Positions 11,330 to 23,389 of a stretch of 64,000 bases of DNA are shown here, piece after piece; position 1 is the first letter of the stretch; every line of letters starts with the position of its first letter. The stretch is from Salvia splendens (taxonomy: Eukaryota > Streptophyta > Magnoliopsida > Lamiales > Lamiaceae), in NCBI RefSeq assembly GCF_004379255.2, contig NC_056034.1, forward strand, positions 10,294,501 to 10,358,500, read 5' to 3'. The notes under the pieces are model-generated. The model was not told the DNA's origin and made no database searches. It saw only the letters and a list, made by a program, of their open reading frames with translations. The position numbers were made by a program, and so were the translations under genes.

Positions 11330-12866
11330 ATGGGCCGGTCCCCATGCTGCGATAAGGAAGGCTTGAAGAAAGGGCCATGGACTCCCGAAGAAGATCAGAA
11401 GCTTCTCGCATATGTCCAACAACACGGCCATGGCAGCTGGCGCGCTCTCCCTCCTAAAGCCGGTATGTCTATATTCATCTGTTTAACTGCAAGATAGATG
11501 AATTATCTACCCTAGCAAACAGACCAGACCCTTATAATTACAATATGCATGCAGTTGCATATGTAGATATGTATGTATAATGAAATGATGATGATGAGAT
11601 TGTTTATTTTGTTTAATTAAATAGGGCTGCAGAGGTGTGGGAAGAGCTGCAGATTGCGGTGGACGAACTATTTGAGGCCTGATATTAAGAGGGGCAAGTT
11701 CAGTTTACAAGAAGAGCAGACCATCATTCAGCTTCACGCCCTCCTAGGAAACAGGTGATTAATTAGTTAGAATTTTTTATAACATCGATGATTTGGTTGA
11801 ATATGATGGCTGTTCATTTTAGGTAATTAGGAAGTGTAAGAGAGATAAGAAATGTAGGGAATTAATTTGATTTGAGCAGACTGATTAATCCCTAGCCAGT
11901 TTGTAGGGCCTAGATAGTTTATCTGTGAGGAGCAAAATAAATGTGTATCCATGTGTGAGGAATAATTGCAAAGGTACATCAATATTGTTGAAGATTTGAA
12001 GTGCACCATCACCATCCAAACACTTTCACTATATCAATCATGCTACAAAAATTGCTTTATTTCAATGCATCTTTCAATTTCTTATAAAGTCATTTCTTAA
12101 TCTTAATTGGACTACGATGAATAGGTGGTCAGCGATAGCGAGCCACTTGCCTAAAAGGACCGACAACGAAATCAAGAACTACTGGAACACTCATTTGAAG
12201 AAAAGACTAGTGAAAATGGGGCTCGACCCGGCCACGCATAAGCCCAAGAACCACACCCTCGGCTGCAGCCAGCCGAAGCAGATAGCCAACCTCAGCCACA
12301 TGGCTCAGTGGGAGAGCGCTCGCCTTGAAGCCGAGGCGCGGATCGTTCGCGAGTCAAAACAACTTGCGTCCAACTCCTTGACCTCTCAATTGATGAACGC
12401 TGCCTCCGCCTCCGCCTCTGGCCTTCTGTCGTCGCGGCCGCCTTGCCTCGACATACTCAAAGTCTGGCAAGGCACGTGGATGAGGAGTTCGAGGAAGGAC
12501 GTGGCGGCGGCGAGCCTCTTCGCCGCCAACGCCAACCTCGAGTCCCCCACGTCGATACTCAACTTCGCCGACAACGCCGTCGGATTGATCAGCTACGGCG
12601 GCCCATGCACGGCGGCGAAGGACAACGGCGGATATCAAGAGGATCAAAACAAGGGCATAATGGGGAATTCGGTTGAGCTGCATGATCATATCACAGACCC
12701 TAATTGCTCCACTTCATACACCGTGGCTGATTCGATGAGGTATCCGAGCTTCTTGGATGGCTTCGGACACGACGACAACATTGTGTTCGAAGATAATAAG
12801 GGTAACAACTACTGGAGCAATATTCTCAACGTCGTCAATTCGCCTATGGGTTCGCCCGTTTTCTAG
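11330..12866 (+). CDS. MYB16/MYB106: R2R3-MYB transcription factor, MIXTA-like (subgroup 9)
   Basis: Three exons: 11330-11462, 11625-11754, 12125-12866 (133, 130 and 742 nt), joined by GT-AG introns and giving 334 residues. The first two exon lengths and phases are standard for plant R2R3-MYB genes. The start [20 protein letters not shown] opens R2 (about 9-62); R3 (about 63-113) ends in [11 protein letters not shown]. Just after the repeats, [19 protein letters not shown] is the motif of subgroup 9, which includes Antirrhinum MIXTA and Arabidopsis MYB16 and MYB106. Members control conical petal cells, trichome outgrowth and cuticle formation. The C-terminal half is Ser/Asp-rich without a known fold, as in relatives. 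No bHLH-interaction signature was looked for in detail. Assignment to MYB16 rather than MYB106 needs a tree. Harbinger elements flank it on both sides. Confidence 0.93.
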
Positions 12867-13391
12867 CTTCACCACTATACAAAATAATATTCGTACGTGC
12901 AAAATTCAAGTTCTAGGTTTTTAGCGTTTTTTAATTAATATAATTACAAGTGTGTGTGTGTGTGTTGAGGTTTAGGTAATCTGAAATTCATGGATGTCGT
13001 CTAAGACGGGTTAACAATGTTGTAGTAATTTTTTTTTTGTTAAGATTATGTTTATTTTGTTTATCCGTGTGGATCATATAATTAATGTAAGAATAAAAGT
13101 TCAAAAAACTTTGTTATCAATTTCACAATGCATGTAATATGCAGTAGACACATTGACATTTTAATTAAATGCTTATATCCTTATTAATATATGCCAGAAT
13201 CGTGGTCCATTGATCTAGATTGATCAAATTAAATGATGTCAGAATCTATTTACATATAATAAATATGAAAACAAACGTTGTAAACGGCCTTCATTTTCAT
13301 ACCAGATTTGCATCATTTCATTATATTCAGTGGAATGGACAGAAGCATCCTATGATAAATAATTAATCCGGTGAACTTTGCTAACCAATAA
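12867..13391. other. MYB 3' flank
   Basis: The likely 3' untranslated region and AT-rich spacer before the next Harbinger. A GT microsatellite lies at about 12948-12965. No other structure was seen. Confidence 0.4.
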
Positions 13392-15414
13392 GGCCACCCG
13401 CAACGCGTTACGCGGGTGGCTCGAAGCCCGTTCCTCCGTGACGAGACGCGCGCGGAACGCGTTGCAGCGTCCTGTCGCGCCCCTAGCCCGCCGAGACACC
13501 CGTCTCTCCGAGGCGGCCCGCGAGACGTCTCGCCACGCGCCCGCGCGACGTGGCGCGCTCCGACACATGTGCCATGCGTGATGCCCACTCGCCGCCCCGC
13601 GAGTGGGTTTCGTCACGCTGACGCAATAAACCATTTTTTTAAAAAAATTTGAATTTAATAAAAAAAATTAAAATTCGACAAACGGTAATATTATCGTTTT
13701 TCGACCGTTTTCCTAATTTTTTTTATTTTTTACTCTATAAATACTCCTATTTCATTCTCATCTCACACACAAACACACATCTATTCTTCTCAAATCATCT
13801 CTCTTTCAACTCTAATTTTCATCTCAAATCAATTTTTTTATTCTTCCCCCAAAGTTAATCGATCTAATGGATCCATATGAGCAAATGCGTCGAATAATGG
13901 AAGAATCACTTGAAGAAGATCGACGCCGGGAGGCGGAGGAAGCCGCGCCGCCCCAAAGACGCTCCAGGACTTACATCCATCGTAACCGGGGTCCGGGAGG
14001 AAGCCCCCGCAAGGTTAGTCCGCGACTACTTCTGCGATAACCCGGTTTGGGGAGATACCTACTTCCGTCAACGTTTCTACATGTGGAAACCGCTATTTCT
14101 CCACATCGCAAATACATTGGCAGCCTGGGAAGAGTTCTTCCAAGAAAGGTTCGACGCCGTCTGCCGTCCCAGCCACACGACCCTGCAGAAATGTACTGCA
14201 GCAATCCGTCAACTTGCGACTGGACAAACGGCGGATGTGTAAGCCGAATACCTCTACATTGGAGAAAGCACTAGGAGAATGTGCTTGATCCAACTATGCA
14301 AAGGCGTCCGGGCAGCCTTCATCGACGAATTTCTCCGGAGGCCAAGCACGACAGATTGTCAGTTTCTACTCCATCTTCACGAAGAAGTGCACGGATTCCC
14401 CGGGATGCTTGGCAGCGTCGATTGCATGCACTGACAATGGAAGAATTGCCCTGTGGCATGGAGGGGATCGTACACTAGCGGCCACAAAGGCATCCACCCC
14501 ACCGTTATACTCGAGGCCGTTGCCGACTACCGGCTATGGATCTGGCATGCGTACTTTGGGGTCCCCGGATTGAACAACGACATAAACGTGCTCCACCAAT
14601 CTGACCTCTTCGCCGAAGTTTTGGATGGTAAAGCGTCGGCCATCAACTTCATCGCTAACAACGGGCGGTGTAAAATGGGGTACTATCTTGCCGACGGCAT
14701 CTACCCGAAGTGACCAACCTTCGTGAAGACGTGCAACATGCCTGTGAACGCAAAGCAAGCTCTTTTTGCGCAGAAGCAGGAGGCTGCTCGCAAGGATGTG
14801 GAGAGGGCGTTCGGGGTTCTCCAAACGCGCTTCAACATAATCAAAGCCCCGGCTCGTACGTGGTTCATGGAGAGTATGATCGACATCATGTATACGTGCA
14901 TAATCTTGCACAACATAATTGTCCAAGACGAAGGACCTAAGGCGGGAAATTGGTTCGACCCTGAATCCCCCAGAAGCTCTACCGCAAGTAGTCCGCCTCG
15001 CAGTGGAGTGCATCCGTCTGTACAAGAACAGTTGTCTATTCGGGCAAGGACACGTGACTCTACCGCCCACGCCCAACTCCAAGATGATCTAATGGAGCGC
15101 ATTTGGGCAAAATTTGGCGGATGAAATTATTAAATTATGTATTTTTATTTTTTTTTGGATTTTATGAATTTTATGTTGTAATTTTATTTTATTTAATGAA
15201 GTGTGTTTTATTAATTGAATTTGTTGGAAATAAAAATAAAAAATGAAATTGAATGAATAGTAATTTAAGAGACAGTTAAGGGACGAATAAGAGACGGAGG
15301 GTTGCAGGTTATGTCCCTTAGTTAAGAGATGAAGTAAAAAAGTACAGTGGGGCCCATGAATAGTAATTTAAGATACGGTTAATGGACGGATAAGAGACAG
15401 CGTTGCAGATGGCC
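13392..15414 (+). mobile_element. Harbinger element B, complete ends
   Basis: 2,023 bp. The left end GGCCACCCGCAACGC and right end GCGTTGCAGATGGCC are inverted repeats with two mismatches, flanked by TAA on both sides (13389-13391 and 15415-15417), the 3-bp target site typical of PIF/Harbinger. It carries one transposase gene with disruptions. The second ORF usual in autonomous Harbingers (MYB-like) was not found, so it would depend on helpers even without the lesions. Confidence 0.92.
13867..15124 (+). pseudogene. Harbinger B transposase
   Basis: The start MDPYEQMRRIMEESL is as in element A. Lesions: a 7-bp insertion near 13990 that shifts the frame; TAA at 14240-14242; TGA at 14432-14434 directly after GSIDCMH; TGA at 14711-14713 after DGIYPK. 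After the shift the frame is otherwise open to the normal stop at 15122. DDE-region residues are recognisable in GSIDCMH, NNDINVL and DVERAFGVLQ. It is about 420 codons long, normal for plant Harbinger transposases. It is dead, but its termini could still be moved in trans. Confidence 0.88.
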
Positions 15415-15417
15415 TAA

Positions 15418-18158
15418 GAAACGGGAGTATAAAAAATACTTACATCAAAGATGTTTTTGTAAACATACTTTACTAGTTTATTTCCCCAGAAACGAATTCT
15501 CTTTTTCTGCGTGTTTCAAGATTCGATTCGATTCGATTCGATTCAAGCGAACTAGCGAAGCATTAAGTCAGACTGATCATTAACCACTCTGGAAATAGAC
15601 TTTTAATTCATGCAAGTAGAGGTGGTGCTTTAAAGTATCGATTTCAGGATTCTGTATTCCTTCATGAAATCATAAGAGATACTCCATATATATGTATAGT
15701 ATGGAGGCTGACAATATACATAGAAGATCGTGTAATCAACATCATATATATTTGACTGATTACATACAAAATACTATAATTAACTCAGTGAATTTTATTG
15801 AGAGATATGATAACTAGTAGGATTTGGTTGGTGGTGTGTTTAATTGTGTTTTCTCTATATTTTCAAAATACTGTAAATTATTTTTTTGCTTTTTGTTTTT
15901 AAAGGGGTTGGATATATAGACTATAGTGGATAATCTAATAGAACTACTCACAATCTAGCTCAATATTCTATAAATTGTTCGCGGTTTGGACCGATCAATC
16001 GAGGAAATTGATGGTGGTGCGTGATTGACCTTCATCTTTAGAGTATGTGTTGCTTGCGTTGCAGTGCCTTATTTTTACGTCTTTGTTTGATCTTGGTTGT
16101 TCTGTTCTCTGCTTTCTTAATTTAGGTATAGAATTAGTTGTCTATCTTGATGCGCGTAGGTGTTGCTCTTGCTGGCTACTTGATTTTTTTCTCAATTCGG
16201 AAAAAATATATTCATATTATTAGTCTACAATAACATAAAATTTGAAATTATTTAAAATGACCATTTTAAATCAAAAGTATCTGAGCGGTCGCCCTACCAG
16301 GCCACCGCATAGCTCCTTCTTTGGTTGCAAGCCCCCATTGTGGCAAAATGCAAAACAGGGGAAGCTGTGCACATCAGAACCTTCCATTTTTTTTAATGAA
16401 GTTAGATTATTTTCTTTTATACATAAATATGTGGATGATGTGAACAACATCCCTCAGCTATACATTTTGCCGGAGCAAGGGACCAAGCTGCCCTAGTTGC
16501 ATGCGTTTTTTCAATAAAACAACGTACTATTGCATGTGATTTGATGTACTACTATTTTATGTGCAACTAATTTGGTTAGATTATTTATAAGTTGAAGTTT
16601 ATTGGGTCTCAAATCTCAATGAAATTAATTACTAATATACTGTGGTAAGTAATGTGTAAAGCAAGAATCTACTAGTACTATAATAAACGGTTAATACATG
16701 AGATCCGCTAAAATTACAACAATAAATGCACCTTATCAGCAACAGTATCTCCACTCATGATTATATATATTTATAAAAGGATATTAATTTTTCAGCAGCC
16801 AGACTTGTCAGAATTAATTCATACAGTATATATAGAGGTAGTAGTAGTTGTAAGTACTCCGTGGACGTCATGAGAATTTATGTAACTTTATTTTATGTGT
16901 GAAGTGGAGAGAGTAAAGTAAGAGAGATGTAATAAAGTAGAGAGAAAGATGTTTTCATCTTTAGTAATGAATCATCTTAGTTGGGACAAACTAAAAAGGA
17001 AAGTGAGAGTCATCTTCAATTGGACGTAGGGAGTACTTTATTTTCTCATACGCTATTATTATAGGTCTTTAAAAAATTCGAAGCATGCATGCAGTAAGTC
17101 AAAGTCAAACAGTGAAGTACTGAAAATCTTCAATACCCTCTCATGATATGAAAGTTGAAAAATGCATTCCAAAATTAATAGTATTGTAGGTTTCAAACAG
17201 TTCTATAATGTAATTGAACCGTTGAGTAAAAAAGTTCTTAATTAAAACTCTCATTAAATCTGAGGATATGTGCATTTTATTATTAGATTTTGTAATAATG
17301 TTAACCTCCGTGTCAGCTTATACCAATTAATACAAACATGCAGTCATAAACATATTCGACAAAAATATTTATTACATCTAGTGTTTCTTTCTGTGCGTCG
17401 GTAGATTTCTTTACTTCTAATACCAAAAAATGTCATGTTCCAGTTCACCGTGACACAATTTTTTATATTTTACATTACCATTATCAAAATAGTAGTAGCT
17501 ATTAGATGTAGTTGTTCCATGGAGACAAGTATATAGGGAGTACATTTCTTTTATTTTATGTTTATTTTCAAAGGGTCTTAATTTGTTCATGGACAAAAAA
17601 AATTAAATATGCCGGGAAAATGGAGTAAATTAGTAAGTACTCCTACATGTTTCTTAAGTAATTTGTTTCTGAAAAACAGGTTCTGCCGTTCTGAATCGTG
17701 AGTAATATTAATACTAATAAATAAAAAGTTTGTGGTACTTTTTGTAAAGAAGAAAAATGAAAAGAGCAGTTGAGGGTGAAAGTAGGCAAGCAAAATTGTT
17801 CATGTTTGGGGTTGTGAAGAGCTCGAGGAGGAAACAGCAGTGGCCAAGTTTTTCTTTCCCTCATTGATCGCCAACTTCCAAATACTTTCTTTCCTTCGCC
17901 ATCATTAAATGTTCTATATTAGTTTCATTTTAGAATATCAACTATTAAATGTTTTTATTGTTTTTGATAAATATACATCATATTTTATTATAAAATTAAT
18001 ATATTAAATAAAAGTAAGATCTATTTTTTCCATAATTTTTTAAAGTTTGTGCTGAACCCAAGTGATATACATATTCATGGATGGAAAGGTATCTTTTATT
18101 TTCATTTGTCTCTCAAATTGTTGGCTCTCTAATTGCTACTTCTTTCACAAAATAAAAT
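15418..18158. other. Intergenic DNA with one MITE
   Basis: No gene was recognised. A GATTC pentamer run lies at about 15513-15545. A more GC-rich segment at 16285-16510 can form an imperfect long hairpin. A Stowaway MITE is annotated at 16857. The rest is AT-rich and without signal. Confidence 0.45.
16857..17043. mobile_element. Stowaway-like MITE
   Basis: 187 bp with degenerate inverted ends (CTCCGTGGACGTC... and ...GGACGTAGGGAG) between TA dinucleotides. The size and CTCC..GGAG ends fit Tc1/mariner-derived Stowaway elements. Confidence 0.65.
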
Positions 18159-19435
18159 TGATAAGGCATATTTCGTGCATCGGTTTAGAGGGTAAAATGT
18201 AGGCTACTAATCAGTTTTACGCGGAAATCGAGTGTTAATTGTGCAGGAATGCCGCTTGACCAAAGACAGCAAGGCCAAACTGATCATGTTGGCGCAGAAG
18301 GCGAAAAAGGCCCAAAACAGTGTGAGTTGATCAAGGTGATGTGCAAGCAGTTAGCCGGGGACCACTACATTGCAGAAGAGGACACGTATAGCCGATGCGC
18401 TGGAAAGCGATCCTCAATCGGTTATCAAGAACCACTGCGAAACAGAAAGGGGACATGTATAAGCTGACTCGACGGATAAGACGCGCAATTCCAGTAAGGA
18501 CTAAGATTCTCTGCCAAAGTTGTTATCACAGCTGGAAGTTGTTATAATGAGTCTATAAATAGAGGACGCATCGCCATAGAGAGGAGAGGATCTTCGTTCC
18601 TTTTATCTTCTTTTTAGTTCTGGTTTTTTAGTTTTCTGTCCTTTACATTTTAGGAGTTACTTTCCAGTTTCGTTTAGAGAGTTAGCAATGGTTAGCTAGA
18701 GAGTAAGAAGGAGTGCGACAGAAGGGAGCGCGATAGAGAAACCCAGATCTGTTCGGCGCAGTTTCAGTTTCCGACTGACGACCTTTTGGATTTATCACTT
18801 TCTTACATTTCAGATCTAGTCACTTAGTTAAATTCCGTGTTTGTTACGTAGTTGAAAAATCGTTCTTCTTTTGTATTCTGCACTTTCCAAGTTCTGTTCG
18901 GAATACTGTTTAGAATCAAAGTTATTTGTTTTCAGAAATCTCGTCGACTGTTCTAGCTCAGTTTCAGTTTTAAATTCCCAGATCCAATGTTTGAACTTGC
19001 ATAATGTTGAATGACAAAGTAATTCATAGATTCGTAGCATGCTTAAGTAGTTAAGTCATTTATTTCAGTTTGTTGCTTACCTGATCAGTTCACTGTTTCC
19101 AGCATGATATGTCACTTGATAAAGTAGATAGTTTACATTCTGCCTAGCTTAATCTAGTGGTAAAAAAAACTTCCAACTTAAAGCGTGGCCGCAGCCAAAA
19201 CCCTGTTCACTAAACACACACTCAACACACCAGCTTCTCTGTGGGATCGACCACGTACTTGCTGCTTACTGTTTAAAGTAGGTTGTATGTTAGGGAGTTA
19301 TAAATAGTTTTGAAAGAGAGAGGGCGCCTTGATAAAGTCGCAACGACAATTGCAAACTGATCCACCCGATCGGTTATATTTTTATATTACTTGATCGACT
19401 ACACGCAATAATAAAAAAAAATCTATGCCTTTCCA
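18159..19435 (+). mobile_element. Probable solo LTR, Gypsy-type
   Basis: 1,277 bp from TGATAAGG to CCTTTCCA, bounded by AAAAT on both sides (18154-18158 and 19436-19440). TATAAATAG at 18554-18562 fits an LTR promoter, and GTGGGATCGACC near 19243 resembles the end region of long Gypsy LTRs. The 72-codon frame at 18249 has no recognisable similarity. The AAAAT duplication is low in complexity, so the limits are less sure than for the other elements. Confidence 0.55.
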
Positions 19436-19440
19436 AAAAT

Positions 19441-20264
19441 AATGAGCTATGTTTACTTAAAGCCCAAAGAAAAATGAAGGAGATCCAAAGAAAAAAAAAG
19501 GTACATAAAATTCTCCTCTATTTCTCTCTCATAGAAGGTTACAAATGAGATGGCAATTGAACTTTGGAGTACAAAATTTCAATACCAAAAAACTAATACA
19601 GTAAAAAGGATTTTCTTCTTCGGAATAACTCTTATTGTACTGTCTAATTTCGTTAATAGAGTCTCCCTCTCTCTCTCTCAATTTTTTTGTATGTGGTTGT
19701 GAATTTGTGAACAAGGCTTATTTCCCCCTTTTTCTCAGCCATTTATATGTATTTAGCTATAATAACTACTACAATGCAGTAACATCTTTAGTAGTAATAT
19801 AATGAGATAATTATTGATGACCCACCAAAGATACAAAATATTCACATTGTTGACTTTGATTGACGCTAGGGCTCACCTTCATAAATCATGACATTAATCC
19901 TACCTATTACTACAATTTACAACCACATACTTCTTCAAGATTCATGATCCCATTGGCTGGCATCCTACTTAATGTGTTATTTAGTTTGAAATGATAATGT
20001 ACAAAACAAACATTGCTTTGATATTTTTTCAAAATATAATTAATACTCCATCAAACTAGTCAGATCATCAAGTCTTAAATGTGTCCTTCCAAACATTTAC
20101 TGGTACCGGTAAAAAGGAGTAAGTAGTAGTACGTAACTAAAGTAATTCTTGACAAGCAAATTTATTGGAGTCGATTCTAAAAGTTAATACAACTATGTTG
20201 CGTGTGGTGTGGCTATCATATTTCTGACAAAATATTAAGTACCAAATAATACTACTATAAGATA
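19441..20264. other. Intergenic, no recognised feature
   Basis: AT-rich DNA between the LTR and the first Pack-MULE; a CT microsatellite occurs near 19665-19680. Nothing else is supported. Confidence 0.4.
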
Positions 20265-21245
20265 GACTAAAGTCTCAAAATGGTCATTAACATATTGCGA
20301 TTTTTTGATTTTGGTCCAAAACATTATCTTTTGAATTATTCGGTCCCTCACATTTGAAAACGGGTCACATTTGGTCCTTTTTGGACGGTTCCGTCAAATT
20401 TTTGACGATTTTAATTACCGGGTCACAAATCCATCACTAATCTGTCACTAACGCCGCCCTCAACGCATCCTCCACCGGCCGCATGTCCGCCGACGAGCTG
20501 AACACCGTCGCCGCCAAATCAACGCCGAGCCAATTGATTTCAACTGCCTATCCGCCAAAAACTACATCAAAATCCGCCTCCACAAGCAGAATTTATGGAT
20601 CCAGCACGCCAACGCCGTCTCCGGACTAGCCATCGACGGCGATCGCGGCGAGCTCTACTCAACCTCATGGGATAAGAGCTTCAAAACGTGGAAAACATCT
20701 TCCGATATGGCTTGCATCGACTCCGTCGGTTCAGCGCATTCCGACGCCGTGAACGTCGTCGCCTCCTCCGGCGGAATCGTCTACACCGGCTCCGCCGACG
20801 GGAAGATCAAGGTGTGAAGAGCCTCCGCCTCCGGCGACAGGAGAAAACGGAGCTTGAAGACAACGCTATCGAAGCACGATTCGAGTGTGAATGCTCTCGG
20901 GCTGACGCCGGATGGGGCGGGGTTGGCCTCATGCGGCGGCGGCGGAGTGATTCTGGTTTGGGAGAGGAGAGACGACGGCGGCGACGATGAAGAGATGAAT
21001 TTCTTCGTTGCTTGCTGCTTGAAAGGGCATAAAGGGGCGGTGTTGAGCTTGGTTTGTGTTAGTGACAGATTAGTGACGGATTTGTGACCCGGTAATTAAA
21101 ACCGTCAAAAATTTGACGGAACCGTCCAAAAAGGACCAAATGTGACCCGTTTTCAAATGTGAGGGACCGAATAATTTAAAAGATAATGTTTTGGACCAAA
21201 ATTAAAAAATCGCAATATGTTAAGGACCATTTTGAGACTTTAGTC
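20265..21245 (+). mobile_element. Pack-MULE 1 (captured WD40 gene)
   Basis: Inverted repeats of about 187 bp run inward from GACTAAAGTCTCAAAATGG (left) and end with GAGACTTTAGTC (right). Subterminal words such as CACTAATCTGTCACTAA repeat. The ends are the same as in the three other copies of the window, two of which have 9-bp target duplications, the Mutator hallmark; here the flanking 9-mers agree at only 5 of 9 positions. There is no transposase. The interior is GC-rich host exon DNA. Confidence 0.85.
20540..21070 (+). pseudogene. JINGUBANG-like WD40 fragment in Pack-MULE 1
   Basis: Reads as about 170 codons of WD40 repeats: ..LYSTSWDKSFKTW.., ..VYTGSADGKIKV.., ..VNALGLTPDGAGLASCGG.., ..LKGHKGAVLSL... 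The SWDK and GSADGKIKVW arrangement is that of plant JINGUBANG-type WD40 proteins, single-exon genes of about 400-480 residues. The tryptophan after KIKV is replaced by TGA (20816-20818). Neither the protein's start nor its end is included. It is a captured exon piece, not a gene. Confidence 0.8.
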
Positions 21246-21443
21246 AATATATTACTATATAATTATATTATCATGATAAAATGTCTTTAGTGTATGAGTG
21301 GAGTAAGAATCCACCAACGTGTGATAGATATTGTGAGCTATGTGGACCACTCGAAAGGAAAGTCAAATTTCTTATAACTAAAATTTCTTGTGATAGTTAT
21401 ATTAGGGCACGTAAATGTGTAATTATGTATTATGCTTTACTAA

Positions 21444-21959
21444 GAGCATCCGCAATGGCGGACTTCGACGTGGAATTCCCACGAATTTGGCGGAATTCTG
21501 TGGCGGACGTCCTCCATTAGGCCACACACGCGCGGATACGGAATTCGCATGAGGACGTCGCAGGTCCGCGCCCTTCCGCGGAATTCCGTCCTGACGTCCG
21601 CCATTGCGTGGACTGTCACGGAATTCCGCACGGAATTCCGATTTTTGCATTTAATTTTTTTTATTAATTATGTATTTTTTTAATGAAGTATGTTTTTTTA
21701 AAAATAAAGTGTGTTCGTTTTCTCCGTATTCGCGTCGAAATTTTAATTCCGTAAATTATTTACTTCCGGAAATTGGTTAATTTGTGAATTTGTGAATTTT
21801 TTTAATGTGAGAATTCCGTTGGGAATTCCGCAGGAGAATTCCGCCACTGTGCAGTGGGAAGTCCTTATGATGTGGCAGAGCAGTGAGAAGTTCTTATGAC
21901 GTGGCAGTGGGAATTCCGCGGGGAATTCCGCCGGGACATCCGCACCACTGCGGATGCCC
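21444..21959. mobile_element. Harbinger-type MITE
   Basis: 516 bp with inverted ends GAGCATCCGCAATGG and CCACTGCGGATGCCC, flanked by TAA (21441-21443 and 21960-21962). The interior is packed with GGAATTCCG palindromic words. It is non-coding. Its ends resemble those of Harbinger C, so that lineage is a plausible source of transposase. Confidence 0.85.
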
Positions 21960-21962
21960 TAA

Positions 21963-22486
21963 GTGTTATAAATCATCATTACTCAATCATATTAATCCGT
22001 ACGTGAGTTTGGAGATGTCCATAACTATATAGTTAAAGAGTACACCCACAACTTACTAGACATTAATTTAGTCTACATCATATTATTAAATGAATGAAAA
22101 GATGGATACGATAGGCCAGCTGCTACATCACATGTAGCCATATTGTACTTCTCCTTAAATTGGTTATAATTAAAAACCTCCAAATTATATTTGCTACTTT
22201 TGCAACATCAAATTTTACGAAATTTTTTTCCAAGAATAATATTACTAACAGTTAGCAAATGAGAATTGTTATTATGGAAATATTTACAATAAATAGTGCC
22301 CACTACACTATAATGTAAGTTGACAGCTTTTGAAAATTCTCTTGATATACAATCAAATTAAAGTATATTAATTGGTAAGTTATACTCCATCCAAAAATAT
22401 TTGTAAGTTGGTAGGAGTATTTATTTATTCAGATTATTAATTCAAAGCAACCACTATTCCACTAACAATGGTGGTGATATCTTATA
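21963..22486. other. Intergenic, no recognised feature
   Basis: AT-rich spacer between the Harbinger MITE and Pack-MULE 2; nothing could be assigned. Confidence 0.4.
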
Positions 22487-23389
22487 GACTAAAGTCTTAA
22501 AATGGTCCTTAACATATTGTGATTTTTTTATTTTGGTCCAAAACATTATCTTTTGAATTATTCGGTCCCTCACATTTGAAAACGGGTCACATTTGGTCCT
22601 TTTTTGACGGTTCCGTCAAATTTTTGACGGTTTTAATTACCGGGTCACAAATTCATCACTAATCTGTCACTAACGCCGCCCTCAACGCCTCCTCCACCGG
22701 CCGCATGTCCGCCGACGAGTTGAACACCGTCGCCGCCAAATCAACGCCGAGCCAATTGATTTCAACTGCCTATCCGCCCCAAAAACCACATCAAAACCCA
22801 CCTCCACAAGCAGAATTTATGGATCCAGCACGCCGACGCCGTCTCCGGACTAGCCATCGACGCCGTCTCATGGGATAAGAGCTTCAAAACGTGGAAAACA
22901 TCTTCCGATATGGCTTGCATCGACTCCGTCGGTTCAGCGCATTCCGACGCCGTGAACGTCGTCGCCTCCTCCGGCGGAATCGTCTACACCGGCTCTGCCG
23001 ACGGGAAGATCAAGGTGTGAAGAGCATCCGCCTCCGGTGACAGGAGAAAACGGAGCTTGAAGACGACGCTATCGAAGCACGATTCGAGTGTGAATGCTCT
23101 CGGGCTGACGCCGGATGGGGCGGGGTTGGCCTCCGGTGGCGGAGTGATTCTGGTTTAGGAGAGGAGAGACGACGGCGGCGACGATGAAGAGATGAATTTG
23201 AGCTTGGTTTGTGTTAGTGACGGATTTGTGACCCGGTAATTAAAACCGTCAAAAATTTGACGGAACCGTCCAAAAAGGACCAAATGTGACCCGTTTTCAA
23301 ATGTGAGGGACCGAATAATTCAAAAGATAATGTTTTGGACCAAAATTAAAAAATCGCAATATGTTAAGGACCATTTTGGGACTTTAGTC
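22487..23389 (+). mobile_element. Pack-MULE 2 (same WD40 capture)
   Basis: Same ends as copy 1 (GACTAAAGTC... and ...GGGACTTTAGTC) and the same captured interior, with several internal deletions (for example part of the SGLAIDG region and the KGHKG part). Flanking 9-mers match at 5 of 9 positions, so the target duplication is not demonstrable. Copies 1 and 2 are 1.2 kb apart in the same orientation. Confidence 0.85.
22750..23215 (+). pseudogene. JINGUBANG-like WD40 fragment in Pack-MULE 2
   Basis: Homologous to the fragment in copy 1 and shares its TGA after KIKV (about 23018). A further tryptophan codon has become TAG in GGTTTAGGAG (about 23155), and several in-frame and frameshifting deletions are present. 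The shared TGA shows that the two copies descend from one capture that was already non-coding. Confidence 0.78.

Noticed and set aside
12354..12689. Long frames antisense to MYB exon 3
   Set aside because: Shadow frames of a GC-rich coding exon.
16285..16510. Known microRNA precursor (miR399- or miR164-like words)
   Set aside because: Resemblance is only partial, and the stem is too bulged to place a mature sequence.
18249..18467. 72-codon frame
   Set aside because: Lies inside the probable solo LTR, upstream of its TATA box, with no similarity to a known protein.
20265..21245. hAT or CACTA identity for the Pack-MULE family
   Set aside because: Target duplications of 9 bp at copies 3 and 4, long inverted repeats and lack of CACTA ends favour Mutator-like elements.
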